Shown in pieces: positions 1 through 8,120 of a stretch of 64,000 nucleotides of DNA (the stretch's first letter is position 1; every line of letters begins with the position of its first letter). A program made the position numbers and the translations under genes. The stretch lies in assembly GCF_018704125.1 (NCBI RefSeq), contig NZ_JAGTIS010000005.1, positions 1 to 64,000 of the forward strand. The letters are read 5' to 3'. Source of the DNA: Metapseudomonas boanensis. GTDB taxonomy: Bacteria > Pseudomonadota > Gammaproteobacteria > Pseudomonadales > Pseudomonadaceae. The notes under the pieces are model-generated. The model was given only the letters and a program-made list of their open reading frames with translations, had not been told where the DNA came from and ran no database searches.

Positions 1-125
1 CGTCCAGAACCATGCTGGCAGCCTTGAGTTTGAATTCATTCGAGTAGGACTTACGCATTCCGACATACCTCAGATTTGGGCCATCATAGCGCCCGAGTGA
101 GGTGTCCAAAATCATTAAGCCAGTT

Positions 126-298
126 CAGCTTGCTGGCGAATCGTGCGCACGGCCCTTCGCGAGCAAGCTCGCTCCTACAACGGAACCTGTGTCCCTCGAC
201 GGCCCCCTGTAGGAGCCAGCTTGCTGGCGAATCGTGCGCACGGTCCTTCGCGAGCAAGCTCGCTTCTACAACGGAACCTGTGTCCCTCGGCGGCCCCA
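126..298. repeat. Tandemly duplicated REP palindrome
   Basis: A block with the REP arms GCTTGCTGGCGAA and TTCGCGAGCAAGC followed by a non-REP tail (CGGAACCTGTGTCCCTCG) occurs twice with a 91-base period, at about 126-207 and 217-298. The second copy is a full REP pair (209-269, GTAGGAGC to GCTTCTAC); the first lacks the left GTAGGAGC arm. A near-identical REP pair lies at 11631-11691, but without the tail. The tail being duplicated too points to a local tandem duplication rather than two REP insertions. Confidence 0.8.
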
Positions 299-338
299 GC
301 CGATGATCCTGCTTGACAGTCCAGGCCGCACACCGCAG

Positions 339-364
339 ATTACGCAAAGTGTAAATTGATTACG
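339..364 (+). promoter_or_regulatory. Putative HmgR-type operator upstream of maiA
   Basis: ATTACG-N5-TGTAAA at 339-355 is followed by a second ATTACG at 359-364, exactly 20 bases after the first. The hmgR-hmgA intergenic region has the same layout: ATTACG-N5-CGTAAT at 3188-3204 and ATTACA at 3208. The right half-site here is degenerate (4 of 6 matches). A 17-base palindrome is known as the HmgR target in Pseudomonas putida; assigning this copy to HmgR is inference from the shared layout. Confidence 0.6.
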
Positions 365-429
365 AAAATAACAATGCAAGCGACTGGCCCTCACCGCCAG
401 ACCGCCTGCCGCCTCCGCGAGTGATTGCC

Positions 430-1062
430 ATGGATCTCTACACCTATTACCGCTCCACCTCGTCGTACCGGGTGCGTATCGCCCTGGCGCTGAAGGGGTT
501 GGAGGCCCGGCACATTCCGGTGAACCTGATCCAGGACGGCGGCCAGCAGCTAAAGCCCGAATACAAGGCGATCAACCCGCAGGGCCGCGTGCCCAGCCTG
601 CGCACCGACGAAGGCCAGGTGCTGACCCAATCGCCTGCCATCATCGAATACCTCGAAGAACGTTATCCCCAGCCCGCTCTGCTGCCCACAGGCTTCGAAG
701 ACCGGGCCCGCCAGCGCGCGGTGGCAGCTATCATCGGCTGCGACATCCACCCGCTGCACAACGTCGCCGTGCTCAACCGCCTGCGCGGCCTGAAGGTCGA
801 CGAGACCGACGTCATGGCGTGGATTCGCCACTGGATCGGCGAAGGTTTCAACGCCGTCGAAGCGCTGATCGGGAATGACGGTTTCTGCTTCGGCGAACCG
901 GGCCTCGCCGACGTCTACCTGCTGCCGCAAGTCTATGCCGCTCGTCGCTTCGAGCTGGATCTCGCGCACTACCCCAAGATTACTCGTGTCGAACGACTGG
1001 CACTGGAGCACCCGGCGTTCAGCCAGGCGCACCCCGATCAGCAAGCCGACAAGCCGGCCTGA
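430..1062 (+). CDS. maiA: Maleylacetoacetate isomerase
   Basis: Zeta-class glutathione S-transferase of 210 residues that isomerises maleylacetoacetate to fumarylacetoacetate with glutathione in the cytoplasm. The N-terminal thioredoxin-like domain carries the family signature STSSYRVRIAL near residues 8-18 (the SS-x-S/C-x-R-V-R-I-A-L motif) and an ESPAI-like turn (TQSPAIIEYLEE) that binds glutathione; the C-terminal helical domain follows. A GTG nine bases upstream (421) is possible, but ATG at 430 gives the usual MDLYTYYRS start. In many pseudomonads this gene follows hmgA and fahA; here it is upstream of hpd, with a hmgA-like operator in front of it. Confidence 0.92.
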   Translation: MDLYTYYRSTSSYRVRIALALKGLEARHIPVNLIQDGGQQLKPEYKAINPQGRVPSLRTDEGQVLTQSPAIIEYLEERYPQPALLPTGFEDRARQRAVAAIIGCDIHPLHNVAVLNRLRGLKVDETDVMAWIRHWIGEGFNAVEALIGNDGFCFGEPGLADVYLLPQVYAARRFELDLAHYPKITRVERLALEHPAFSQAHPDQQADKPA

Positions 1063-1199
1063 GCCCAATATGCAAACGCTCGCCTTCAAGGTCACCATCG
1101 GCGATCACCTCGCACGCAGCGTGCGCGGTATTTCCTGCGCGCCGCCACAGCCCACCTCGCATTGACCTATAACTTTCAATACATGCTGAGGTGCCGAAA

Positions 1200-2276
1200 A
1201 TGGCTGATATCTTTGAAAACCCAATGGGCCTGATGGGCTTCGAATTCATCGAGTTCGCATCATCCACCCCGAATACCCTGGAGCCCATCTTCGCCATGAT
1301 GGGTTTCACCAAGGTCGCCACCCACCGCTCGAAAGACGTGCACCTGTATCGCCAGGGTGAGATCAACCTGATTCTCAACAACGAGCCCAAGAGCTTGGCC
1401 TCCTATTTTGCTGCCGAGCACGGCCCGTCGGTCTGCGGCATGGCCTTCCGCGTGAAGAACGCCCACCAGGCCTACGCTCGCGCGCTGGAGCTGGGCGCCC
1501 AACCGATCGAAATTCCCACCGGCCCGATGGAACTGCGCCTGCCGGCGATCAAGGGCATCGGCGGTGCGCCGCTGTACCTGATCGACCGCTTCGGTGAAGG
1601 CTCCTCGATCTACGACATCGACTTCGAGTTCATCGAAGGCGTCGACCGTCACCCCAAAGGGGCCGGCCTGAAACTCATCGACCACCTGACCCACAACGTG
1701 TACCGCGGCCGCATGGCCTACTGGGCGGACTTCTACGAGAAGCTGTTCAACTTCCGCGAGATCCGCTACTTCGACATCAAGGGCGAGTACACCGGCCTGA
1801 CCTCCAAGGCCATGACCGCGCCAGATGGCATGATCCGCATCCCGCTGAACGAGGAATCGTCCAAGGGCGCCGGACAGATCGAAGAATTCCTGATGCAGTT
1901 CAACGGCGAAGGCATCCAGCACGTGGCCTTCTTCACCGACGACCTGATCAAGACCTGGGATGACCTGAAGGCTCGCGGCATGCGCTTCATGACTCCGCCG
2001 CCGGACACCTACTACGAAATGCTCGAAGGTCGCCTGCCGGACCACGGCGAGCCGGAAGGAGAGCTGCGGGCACGCGGCATCCTGCTGGACGGTACCTCAG
2101 AAGGTGGCAACAAGCGCCTGCTGCTGCAGATCTTCTCGGAAACCCTGATGGGCCCGGTGTTCTTCGAGTTCATCCAGCGCAAGGGCGATGACGGCTTCGG
2201 CGAAGGCAACTTCAAGGCGCTCTTCGAGTCGATCGAGCGCGACCAGATCCGCCGTGGTGTGCTGAGCACCGATTGA
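1200..2276 (+). CDS. hpd: 4-hydroxyphenylpyruvate dioxygenase
   Basis: Converts 4-hydroxyphenylpyruvate to homogentisate with loss of CO2; cytoplasmic Fe(II) enzyme of tyrosine catabolism. The 358-residue protein has two vicinal-oxygen-chelate halves. The iron ligands are visible as His162 (IDHLTHNV), His241 (IQHVAFF) and Glu323 (FFEFIQRKG), one residue offset from the Pseudomonas fluorescens enzyme. ATG 1200 is preceded by a TGAGGTG ribosome site and gives the standard MADIFENP start. It lies 137 bases after maiA in the same direction and ends in a strong terminator, so the two may form a short operon. Confidence 0.96.
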   Translation: MADIFENPMGLMGFEFIEFASSTPNTLEPIFAMMGFTKVATHRSKDVHLYRQGEINLILNNEPKSLASYFAAEHGPSVCGMAFRVKNAHQAYARALELGAQPIEIPTGPMELRLPAIKGIGGAPLYLIDRFGEGSSIYDIDFEFIEGVDRHPKGAGLKLIDHLTHNVYRGRMAYWADFYEKLFNFREIRYFDIKGEYTGLTSKAMTAPDGMIRIPLNEESSKGAGQIEEFLMQFNGEGIQHVAFFTDDLIKTWDDLKARGMRFMTPPPDTYYEMLEGRLPDHGEPEGELRARGILLDGTSEGGNKRLLLQIFSETLMGPVFFEFIQRKGDDGFGEGNFKALFESIERDQIRRGVLSTD

Positions 2277-2289
2277 GGTTTGGAGTTCT

Positions 2290-2322
2290 AAAAAGAACCC
2301 GGCTGATGCCGGGTTTCTTTTT
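2290..2322 (+). terminator. Rho-independent terminator after hpd
   Basis: Near-perfect hairpin AAAAAGAACCCGGC / GCCGGGTTTCTTTTT with a TGAT loop, starting 14 bases after the hpd stop codon. The stem flanks are A- and T-rich on both sides, so it may also end the convergent hmgR transcript arriving from the right. Confidence 0.9.
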
Positions 2323-2338
2323 GGGGCTGGGGACCTCG

Positions 2339-3127
2339 TCAATCCGGCATCTTGCCGCCCATGCGCTCGCTGATGGCCAGGGCGGTCTGGTGCAGTCGCT
2401 CGGCCGCAGAACCCTGGGTGTCGGCGCGGAAGGCGCTGGCCGCACCCACGACGGTAATCACCCCTGCCAGCTTGTGGCCGGTCGCGAACAACGGAGCCGA
2501 CACGGCATTCACCCCCGGCATCAACAAACCCTGTACGGGGTGCAGCCCGGTCGCACGAATCTTAGCCATCTGCTCCTGCAACTCGGCAGCGCTCGGTGCC
2601 AGGCCTGCAGCCAGCTCTTCATCACGCAGGGGCGCGGTTTCCGCTTCAGGCAGGAAGGTGTTGAACACCAGGCCGGTGGATGAGCCCAGCAGCGGCAATA
2701 CCGAACCCACCTGGGTCACCAGCGTGACTGCGCGCAGCGCCTGTTCCACATGCACTACGGTCGGCCCCTTGTTACCCCAGACGGCGAGGAAGCAGGTCTC
2801 GTTCAGTGCATCGCGCAATTCCACCAGGTGCGGCATGGAAACCTTCACTACATCCAGCCGACCGATGGCGGCCAGGCCCACCAGCAGTGCCTCGCGGCCG
2901 AGGCCATAGTGATTGGTAGTGGCGTCCTGTTCTGCGAAACCGCTGGCGATCAGCGCTTGCAAGTAGCGGTGCACCTTGCTCGCCGGCATGCCGACGTGCT
3001 CGGCCAGCTTCGACAGGGAAGTGGCTGGCGCCAGTTCGGCGAGCCCCTTGAGGATGTCGGTGCCGACTTCCGCAGCCTGCACCTTCTGCCGCCGTGGGGC
3101 GCTCGTGCTGTCGTTTTCGCTCGTCAT
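2339..3127 (-). CDS. hmgR: IclR-family regulator HmgR
   Basis: 262-residue IclR-type repressor: winged helix at about residues 20-80 (ILKGLAELAPATSLSKLAEHVGMPASKVHRYLQAL split over the HTH) and a C-terminal effector-binding domain. In Pseudomonas putida HmgR represses the homogentisate genes and responds to homogentisate. The gene is divergent from hmgA, as expected, with the palindrome ATTACG-N5-CGTAAT between them. The start chosen is ATG 3127 (MTSENDST); a longer reading to 3187 would run into the operator. Role is inferred from family and position. Confidence 0.88.
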   Translation of the reverse strand: MTSENDSTSAPRRQKVQAAEVGTDILKGLAELAPATSLSKLAEHVGMPASKVHRYLQALIASGFAEQDATTNHYGLGREALLVGLAAIGRLDVVKVSMPHLVELRDALNETCFLAVWGNKGPTVVHVEQALRAVTLVTQVGSVLPLLGSSTGLVFNTFLPEAETAPLRDEELAAGLAPSAAELQEQMAKIRATGLHPVQGLLMPGVNAVSAPLFATGHKLAGVITVVGAASAFRADTQGSAAERLHQTALAISERMGGKMPD

Positions 3128-3187
3128 GACCTGGCCTTGGTTGGAGATGAAGGGCGCTGTTATAGCTTGACCCTTTGGGGCTTTCAA

Positions 3188-3213
3188 ATTACGTTATGCG
3201 TAATCAAATTACA
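3188..3213 (+). promoter_or_regulatory. HmgR operator between hmgR and hmgA
   Basis: A perfect 17-base palindrome, ATTACG-TTATG-CGTAAT, lies at 3188-3204, with an extra half-site-like ATTACA at 3208-3213. It is 27 bases before the hmgA start codon and inside the divergent intergenic region. Length and symmetry match what is published for the HmgR target; binding itself is not shown by sequence. Confidence 0.8.
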
Positions 3214-3230
3214 AAAACAGAGAGGTCACC

Positions 3231-4535
3231 ATGGTCTCCCCCCAAACGCCCTCACCGCTCATCTATCTTTCCGGCTTCAATAACGAGTTCAGCAGCGAAG
3301 CGCTGCCCGGCGCCCTGCCCGTCGGTCAGAACTCGCCGCAACAGGTCCCCTATGGCCTGTACAGCGAGCTGCTCTCCGGTACCGCCTTCACCGTGCCCCG
3401 CAGCGAGGCGCGCCGCACCTGGCTGTATCGCATCAAGCCCTCGGCCAACCACCCGAAATATGAGCGCCTGGAGCGCCAGATCGCTGGCAACCGCCTGGGC
3501 CCGATCACGCCCAACCGCCTGCGCTGGAACCCGCAGGACATTCCCGTCGAGCGCACTGACTTCATCGACGGCCTGCTGACCATCGCCGCCACCAGCGATG
3601 CCGAGCAGGCCTCGGGCGTCAGCGTGCACCTGTATCGCGCCAACGCCTCGATGCAGCGGGTGTTCTTCAACGCCGATGGCGAATGGCTGATCGTCCCCGA
3701 GCAGGGGCGCCTGCGCCTGGTCACCGAGCTCGGCATCCTCGATGTCGAACCTCTGGAGATAGCAGTGATCCCGCGTGGCATGAAGTTCCGCGTCGAGCTG
3801 CTGGATGACAGCGCTCGCGGCTACATCTGCGAGAACCACGGCTGCGCTCTGCGCCTGCCCGATCTCGGCCCGATCGGCAGCAACGGCCTGGCCAACCCGC
3901 GCGACTTTCTCGCTCCGGTGGCCCACTACGAAGACGTCGATGCGCCGGTTCAACTCGTGCAGAAGTTCCTCGGCGAGCTCTGGGCCACCACGCTTGATCA
4001 CTCTCCACTGGACGTGGTCGCCTGGCACGGCAATAACGTGCCGTACAAATACGACCTGCGCCGCTTCAACACCATCGGCACTGTCAGTTACGACCATCCG
4101 GACCCGTCGATCTTCACGGTGCTGACCTCGCCCAGCGCTACGCCGGGCCAGGCCAACGTGGACTTCGTGATCTTCCCGCCGCGCTGGATGGTGGCCGAGA
4201 ACACCTTCCGTCCGCCGTGGTTCCACCGCAACCTGATGAACGAGTTCATGGGCCTGATCCAGGGCGCCTATGATGCCAAGGCCGAGGGCTTCGCCCCGGG
4301 CGGCGCTTCGCTTCACAACTGCATGAGCGCCCACGGGCCGGACAACGCCACCACCACGCAGGCCATCGCGGTGGAACTCAAGCCGCACAAGATCGACAAC
4401 ACCATGGCCTTCATGTTCGAGACCTGCAGCGTCCTGCGGCCGAGCCTATACGCGCTCGAATGCCCGCAACTGCAAGCCGACTACGATGCCTGCTGGGCAG
4501 GCATGGCCAAAACCTTCGACAAAGGTAGGAACTGA
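3231..4535 (+). CDS. hmgA: Homogentisate 1,2-dioxygenase
   Basis: Opens the homogentisate ring to maleylacetoacetate; non-haem Fe(II) cupin enzyme of 434 residues, full length for the family. The N-terminal signature [18 protein letters not shown] and the C-terminal iron-site motifs [14 protein letters not shown] (His, Glu) and [11 protein letters not shown] (His) are intact. AGAGAGGTCACC places a ribosome site just before ATG 3231. It is followed by fahA after four bases, so the two are almost certainly one transcript controlled from the HmgR operator. Confidence 0.97.
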   Translation: MVSPQTPSPLIYLSGFNNEFSSEALPGALPVGQNSPQQVPYGLYSELLSGTAFTVPRSEARRTWLYRIKPSANHPKYERLERQIAGNRLGPITPNRLRWNPQDIPVERTDFIDGLLTIAATSDAEQASGVSVHLYRANASMQRVFFNADGEWLIVPEQGRLRLVTELGILDVEPLEIAVIPRGMKFRVELLDDSARGYICENHGCALRLPDLGPIGSNGLANPRDFLAPVAHYEDVDAPVQLVQKFLGELWATTLDHSPLDVVAWHGNNVPYKYDLRRFNTIGTVSYDHPDPSIFTVLTSPSATPGQANVDFVIFPPRWMVAENTFRPPWFHRNLMNEFMGLIQGAYDAKAEGFAPGGASLHNCMSAHGPDNATTTQAIAVELKPHKIDNTMAFMFETCSVLRPSLYALECPQLQADYDACWAGMAKTFDKGRN

Positions 4536-4539
4536 ACCC

Positions 4540-5844
4540 ATGACTCAAGCAGATAATCGCCGCAGCTGGATCGCCTCCGCCAACGGCCACCCCGACTTTC
4601 CCCTGCAGAACCTGCCGCTGGGCATCTTCAGCCCGCATGGCGCCTCGCCCCGTGGCGGCGTGGCCATAGGTGATGCGATCTTCGACCTGAAGGTCGCCTG
4701 CGATGCCGGCCTGTTCAGCGGTGAAGCCGCCGACGCGGCGCAATCGGCCTGTGGCGACAGCCTCAACGCCCTATTCGCCCTCGGCACCTCCGCCCGCCGC
4801 GCCCTGCGTGCACAACTGCAGGAGCTGCTGGCCGAAGGCAGCCCGGCGCAGGAGCGTCTCGAGGCCATGGGCCAGGCACTCCTGCCGTCCATGACGACCT
4901 GCCAGCTGCACCTCCCGGCGCATGTCGGCGACTACACCGACTTCTACGTGGGCATCCACCACGCCAACAACGTCGGCCGGCTGTTCCGCCCGGACAACCC
5001 GCTGCTGCCGAACTACAAGTATGTGCCCATCGGTTACCACGGCCGTGCCTCCACCGTCTGCGTTTCCGGCACGCCGGTACGCCGACCGATCGGCCAGACA
5101 ATGCCGCCGGGGCAGACCGAACCAAACTTCGGCCCGAGCAAGCGCCTGGACTACGAACTGGAGCTAGGCATCTGGATCGGCCAGGGCAACGCGATGGGCG
5201 ACTCCATCGCCATCGGCGAGGCCCAGGATCACATCGCCGGATACTGCCTGCTCAACGACTGGTCCGCGCGCGACGTGCAGGCTTGGGAATACCAGCCGCT
5301 CGGCCCGTTCCTGGCGAAGAACTTCGGCACCAGCGTATCGCCCTGGGTGGTGACCGCCGAAGCCCTGGAACCCTTCCGCAAGGCCCAGCCGGTCCGTCCG
5401 GAAGGCGACCCGCAGCCACTGCCCTACCTGCTGGACGATGCCGATCAGGCTACCGGCGCCTTCGACATCGAACTGGAAGTGCTGCTGCTCACCGCCGCCA
5501 TGCGCGAACAGGGCCTGGCGCCCCATCGCCTGGCCCTGAGCAACACGCTGAACATGTACTGGACCGTGGCCCAGATGGTCGCCCACCACAGCGTTGGCGG
5601 TTGCAAGCTGCAAGCGGGTGACCTGTTCGGTTCCGGCACCCTCTCCGGCCCGCAGCCGGAAGCCTTCGGCAGCCTGCTGGAGAGCACCTTCGGTGGCAAA
5701 GAAGCGCTGACCCTGCCGAACGGCGAGAAGCGCACCTTCCTGGAGGACGGCGACGAAGTGATCCTGCGCGCCCGCTGCCAGCGCGATGGCTATGCGTCGA
5801 TCGGCTTCGGCGAGTGCCGTGGGGTGGTATTGGCGGCGCGTTGA
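4540..5844 (+). CDS. fahA: Fumarylacetoacetase
   Basis: Hydrolyses fumarylacetoacetate to fumarate and acetoacetate, the last step of the pathway. The 434-residue protein has the FAA N-terminal domain (about 1-120: RRSWIASANGHPDFPLQNLPLG) and the catalytic FAA hydrolase domain with YTDFYVGIHHANNVG, GYHGRASTV and LLNDWSARDVQAWEYQPLG (shown in part), which contain the metal and catalytic residues. ATG 4540 starts four bases after the hmgA stop and is preceded by GGTAGGAACTG. No terminator is evident downstream; the next bases are a REP pair. Confidence 0.96.
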   Translation: MTQADNRRSWIASANGHPDFPLQNLPLGIFSPHGASPRGGVAIGDAIFDLKVACDAGLFSGEAADAAQSACGDSLNALFALGTSARRALRAQLQELLAEGSPAQERLEAMGQALLPSMTTCQLHLPAHVGDYTDFYVGIHHANNVGRLFRPDNPLLPNYKYVPIGYHGRASTVCVSGTPVRRPIGQTMPPGQTEPNFGPSKRLDYELELGIWIGQGNAMGDSIAIGEAQDHIAGYCLLNDWSARDVQAWEYQPLGPFLAKNFGTSVSPWVVTAEALEPFRKAQPVRPEGDPQPLPYLLDDADQATGAFDIELEVLLLTAAMREQGLAPHRLALSNTLNMYWTVAQMVAHHSVGGCKLQAGDLFGSGTLSGPQPEAFGSLLESTFGGKEALTLPNGEKRTFLEDGDEVILRARCQRDGYASIGFGECRGVVLAAR

Positions 5845-5857
5845 TAGTGCTCAGCTT

Positions 5858-5916
5858 GTAGGAGCCCGCTTGCTGGCGAATGGCGTCCGCCTCTTCGCGA
5901 GCACGCTCGCTCCTAC
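5858..5916. repeat. REP pair
   Basis: GTAGGAGC...GCTCCTAC with inner arms GCTTGCTGGCGAA and TTCGCGAGCACGC, 14 bases after the fahA stop codon. Typical position for Pseudomonas REP doublets downstream of an operon. Confidence 0.85.
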
Positions 5917-6027
5917 ATTCAGGCCCCCGTGGCCAGGGATCGGCCATCCACAAAAAAGGTTCTTTGCGGGATCGGGGGGAAGTGCGAGTTGACAGTCGGG
6001 GAAGTGGGTAAATTGGCAATCGCCAAA

Positions 6028-6402
6028 CATCCCACCCCTGCTGTCGCCGTGCATCCTATTGATCTTGCCCCTTTCTGGCCAGGCTACGAGGTCGTCGCCT
6101 GTCGCCAATCCACTCACGACACCCTGCTGATCAGTCTTCAGCCCCAAGCCGAGCGCTTACCGATTTGCGGCCGCTGTGCCAAACCCAACCTGTTGATCCA
6201 CGAGCAGCAGCACATCCGCCAGGTGCGGGATCGTGACCTGCAGGATCAGCGCGTCCTGCTGCAACTGCCGGTGCGTCGCGTCGACTGCCGGTACTGCGGA
6301 CGCGTATCCGAGCGGATCGACTGTCTGGCGCCGGCTTCCCGCCTTCCCCGGAAAGCAGCCTGTAACACCTCCTTGGCGGACTTGTCGGGCGGAGTGAATC
6401 GA
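6028..6402 (+). pseudogene. ISL3-family transposase, N-terminal fragment
   Basis: Encodes IDLAPFWPGYEVV followed by the zinc-binding region of ISL3 transposases: CGRC near 6170, then IRQVRDRDLQDQRVLLQLPVRR (in part) and CRYCGR near 6290. The catalytic DDE domain is absent; the frame runs into REP sequence at about 6410 and ends soon after. A remnant with no expected activity. It lies between matched inverted repeats, so the deletion was internal to the element. Confidence 0.7.
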
Positions 6403-6418
6403 AGGCGCGCGAAACCTT

Positions 6419-6473
6419 GTAGGAGCCAGCTTGCTGGCGAATGGCGCATGTTCGCCAGCAAGCTGGCTCCTAC
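6419..6473. repeat. REP pair inside the ISL3 remnant
   Basis: Near-perfect palindrome GTAGGAGCCAGCTTGCTGGCGAA / TTCGCCAGCAAGCTGGCTCCTAC (arms given in two parts) around ATGGCGCATG. Both arms are of the CTGGC type, unlike the mixed pairs elsewhere. A truncated copy with identical centre sits at 34684-34723, joined to the same insertion-sequence end. Confidence 0.85.
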
Positions 6474-6579
6474 AGAGAGAGCTGTCAACTCGCCTCTCCC
6501 CCAGATTCCGCGATGAACCAAAAAAGGCCCACCGCAAGCGGCAGGCCAAGGGACAACCCTGAGAGGTGGTCCTTGCGAA

Positions 6580-7527
6580 TCAGAAGTGGTGCACGTACCG
6601 CACCTGCACCCGCGAGCCTTCCGGTCGGTTCTCCACGTCCTGCTCGAAATACGCATTCACGAACAGGTGGTCTTCCTGGGAGAAGCTGTACATCGCTCCT
6701 GGTCCGATGGCCCAGACTTTTTCCCGCCGCCCGGACACTTCGTGGCCGTCGATCTTCGTGTCGGTGAACTGATTCAACCAGTAGCCGTTCAGGCCCAGGC
6801 GCAGTTGCGGCGTCACCGCGTACTCGGTGGCCAGGTTGGCGTGCACCGCCTGCCCGGCCTGGATGTCATCGGCGCCGCCGTAGCTGTAGTTCGGGTCGTC
6901 GTTCTTGCCGTTGTACAGGTAGTGCGCGCGGATCGATGCGGTCCACTTCGGCGTGAACCAGTAGGTCGCCGCCCAATACGGGTTGAACGACCAGGCATTG
7001 GCGCCGGGGTTGATGGCGTGGTCATCATCGTACTTGCCGGTCGGCAGGTTCACCTGCAGTTCGATGCGGTGAACGAAGCGTGGCCCGTCCTCACCCATGA
7101 TCGGGTCGAACTGGATGAAGGGGCCGATCAGCAGGTCCCCTACCCCGCTCTGAGCCTTGAGCACCGCGTTGTCCAGGCCGTCATCGACATCCATGCTGGT
7201 GACCACCGGCAACACGGCATTCAGGCCGAGGCTGGCATTGCCCAGACGCAGGTTGGAGAGGTAGCTGAGCTGGGTCACGGCCACCTGGTAATCCAGCTCC
7301 TGGTTGGGTAACGGCAGGTCCTTGCCGTGCTGGTCGCGCAGGTGGTCGGCGCGATAGTCCTGGAAGTACTGCTGGATGTACCAGCCAGGCCCCGCCGGCA
7401 AGCCGCCGTCGAGGAAGGTGGTAAGCCCCAGGTTGACCACTGGCAGGTCATAGGCCTGGGCGGCCTGCCCTCCAAGCAGGCCCGTTCCGATCAAACACAG
7501 CTGCAACGTTCTTATCGTTCTTGTCAT
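6580..7527 (-). CDS. SphA-like outer-membrane protein (phenol-degradation MetA family)
   Basis: 315 residues with a clear signal peptide (cleavage near AQA-YDLP, residue 25) and a pattern of alternating aromatic strands that ends in VRYVHHF, a C-terminal aromatic typical of outer-membrane beta-barrels. It matches the family annotated as SphA or phenol-degradation MetA proteins, often found with aromatic catabolic genes and thought to admit hydrophobic substrates. It is the last gene of a five-gene minus-strand operon, 33 bases after the flavin reductase. Substrate uptake is inference from context. Confidence 0.72.
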   Translation of the reverse strand: MTRTIRTLQLCLIGTGLLGGQAAQAYDLPVVNLGLTTFLDGGLPAGPGWYIQQYFQDYRADHLRDQHGKDLPLPNQELDYQVAVTQLSYLSNLRLGNASLGLNAVLPVVTSMDVDDGLDNAVLKAQSGVGDLLIGPFIQFDPIMGEDGPRFVHRIELQVNLPTGKYDDDHAINPGANAWSFNPYWAATYWFTPKWTASIRAHYLYNGKNDDPNYSYGGADDIQAGQAVHANLATEYAVTPQLRLGLNGYWLNQFTDTKIDGHEVSGRREKVWAIGPGAMYSFSQEDHLFVNAYFEQDVENRPEGSRVQVRYVHHF

Positions 7528-7560
7528 GGTGAGTTCCCTTACGCAAGGCGGGAGGCAGCG

Positions 7561-8103
7561 TTACTGGCCGAGGGCCGGGTGCGCGGCGGCAACCCGGTAT
7601 TGGCCGGCATGAAAGACCAGCGGTTCTCCGCCGCTGTGTCGGTATTGCTCGATCTGGCCGAGGAAGATCAGGTGGTCGCCACCTTCGTACTGCGTGAGGT
7701 TGCGGCACACCAGGGTGGCGATCACGCCGTCCAGGATCGGCACGCCGCCGGCCCCGGTCTGGTAGGCGATGCCGGCGAACTTGTCCGCCGAACCCCGGGC
7801 GAAATGCCCGGAGAGGCCGTGCTGGTCGGCGCCCAGCACGTTGATGGCGAAATGGCTGGCCGAGAGGAAGTCCGCAAGGCTCGGCGCACTGCGCGAGATG
7901 CTCCAGAGCACCAGCGGCGGGTCCAGGGAGACCGAGGAAAAAGAGTTGGCGGTCATGCCCACGTTGCGGCCGTCGGCCCCCTGGGTGGTAATAACGGTGA
8001 CGCCGGTGGCGAACTGGCCGAGCAGGTTGCGCAGCGCGCGCGGATCGCTTTCCTGGGCACTGACCAGTTCATCGAAGCGCGGGGCGGGAGTACTGGCATT
8101 CAT
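7561..8103 (-). CDS. Flavin reductase of a two-component monooxygenase (StyB/IifD-like)
   Basis: 180-residue flavin reductase-like domain protein. RNLLGQFATGVTVITT and VGMTANSFSSVSLDPPLVLWSI are the diagnostic motifs (flavin-binding loop and dimer core), and DHLIFLGQIEQ is near the C terminus. It supplies reduced FAD to a partner monooxygenase, using NAD(P)H. The partner gene is immediately upstream, 17 bases away. ATG 8103 (MNASTPAP) is preceded by a GGAGAATCCCT ribosome site; longer frames lack one. Confidence 0.85.
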   Translation of the reverse strand: MNASTPAPRFDELVSAQESDPRALRNLLGQFATGVTVITTQGADGRNVGMTANSFSSVSLDPPLVLWSISRSAPSLADFLSASHFAINVLGADQHGLSGHFARGSADKFAGIAYQTGAGGVPILDGVIATLVCRNLTQYEGGDHLIFLGQIEQYRHSGGEPLVFHAGQYRVAAAHPALGQ

Positions 8104-8120
8104 AGGGATTCTCCGGTGCG

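Larger units (their letters stand above)
5958..6519. mobile_element. Internally deleted ISL3-type element with terminal inverted repeats
   Basis: Ends are imperfect 38-base inverted repeats: left 5958-5995 begins GGTTCTTTGCGGGATC and ends GAGTTGACAG; right 6482-6519 read backwards begins GGTTCATCGCGGAATC and ends GAGTTGACAG (31 of 38 bases match). AAAAAA flanks both ends (5952-5957 and 6520-6525), a possible target duplication. Inside are only the N-terminal part of a transposase and a REP pair. The right end recurs at 34627-34723. Confidence 0.75.
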
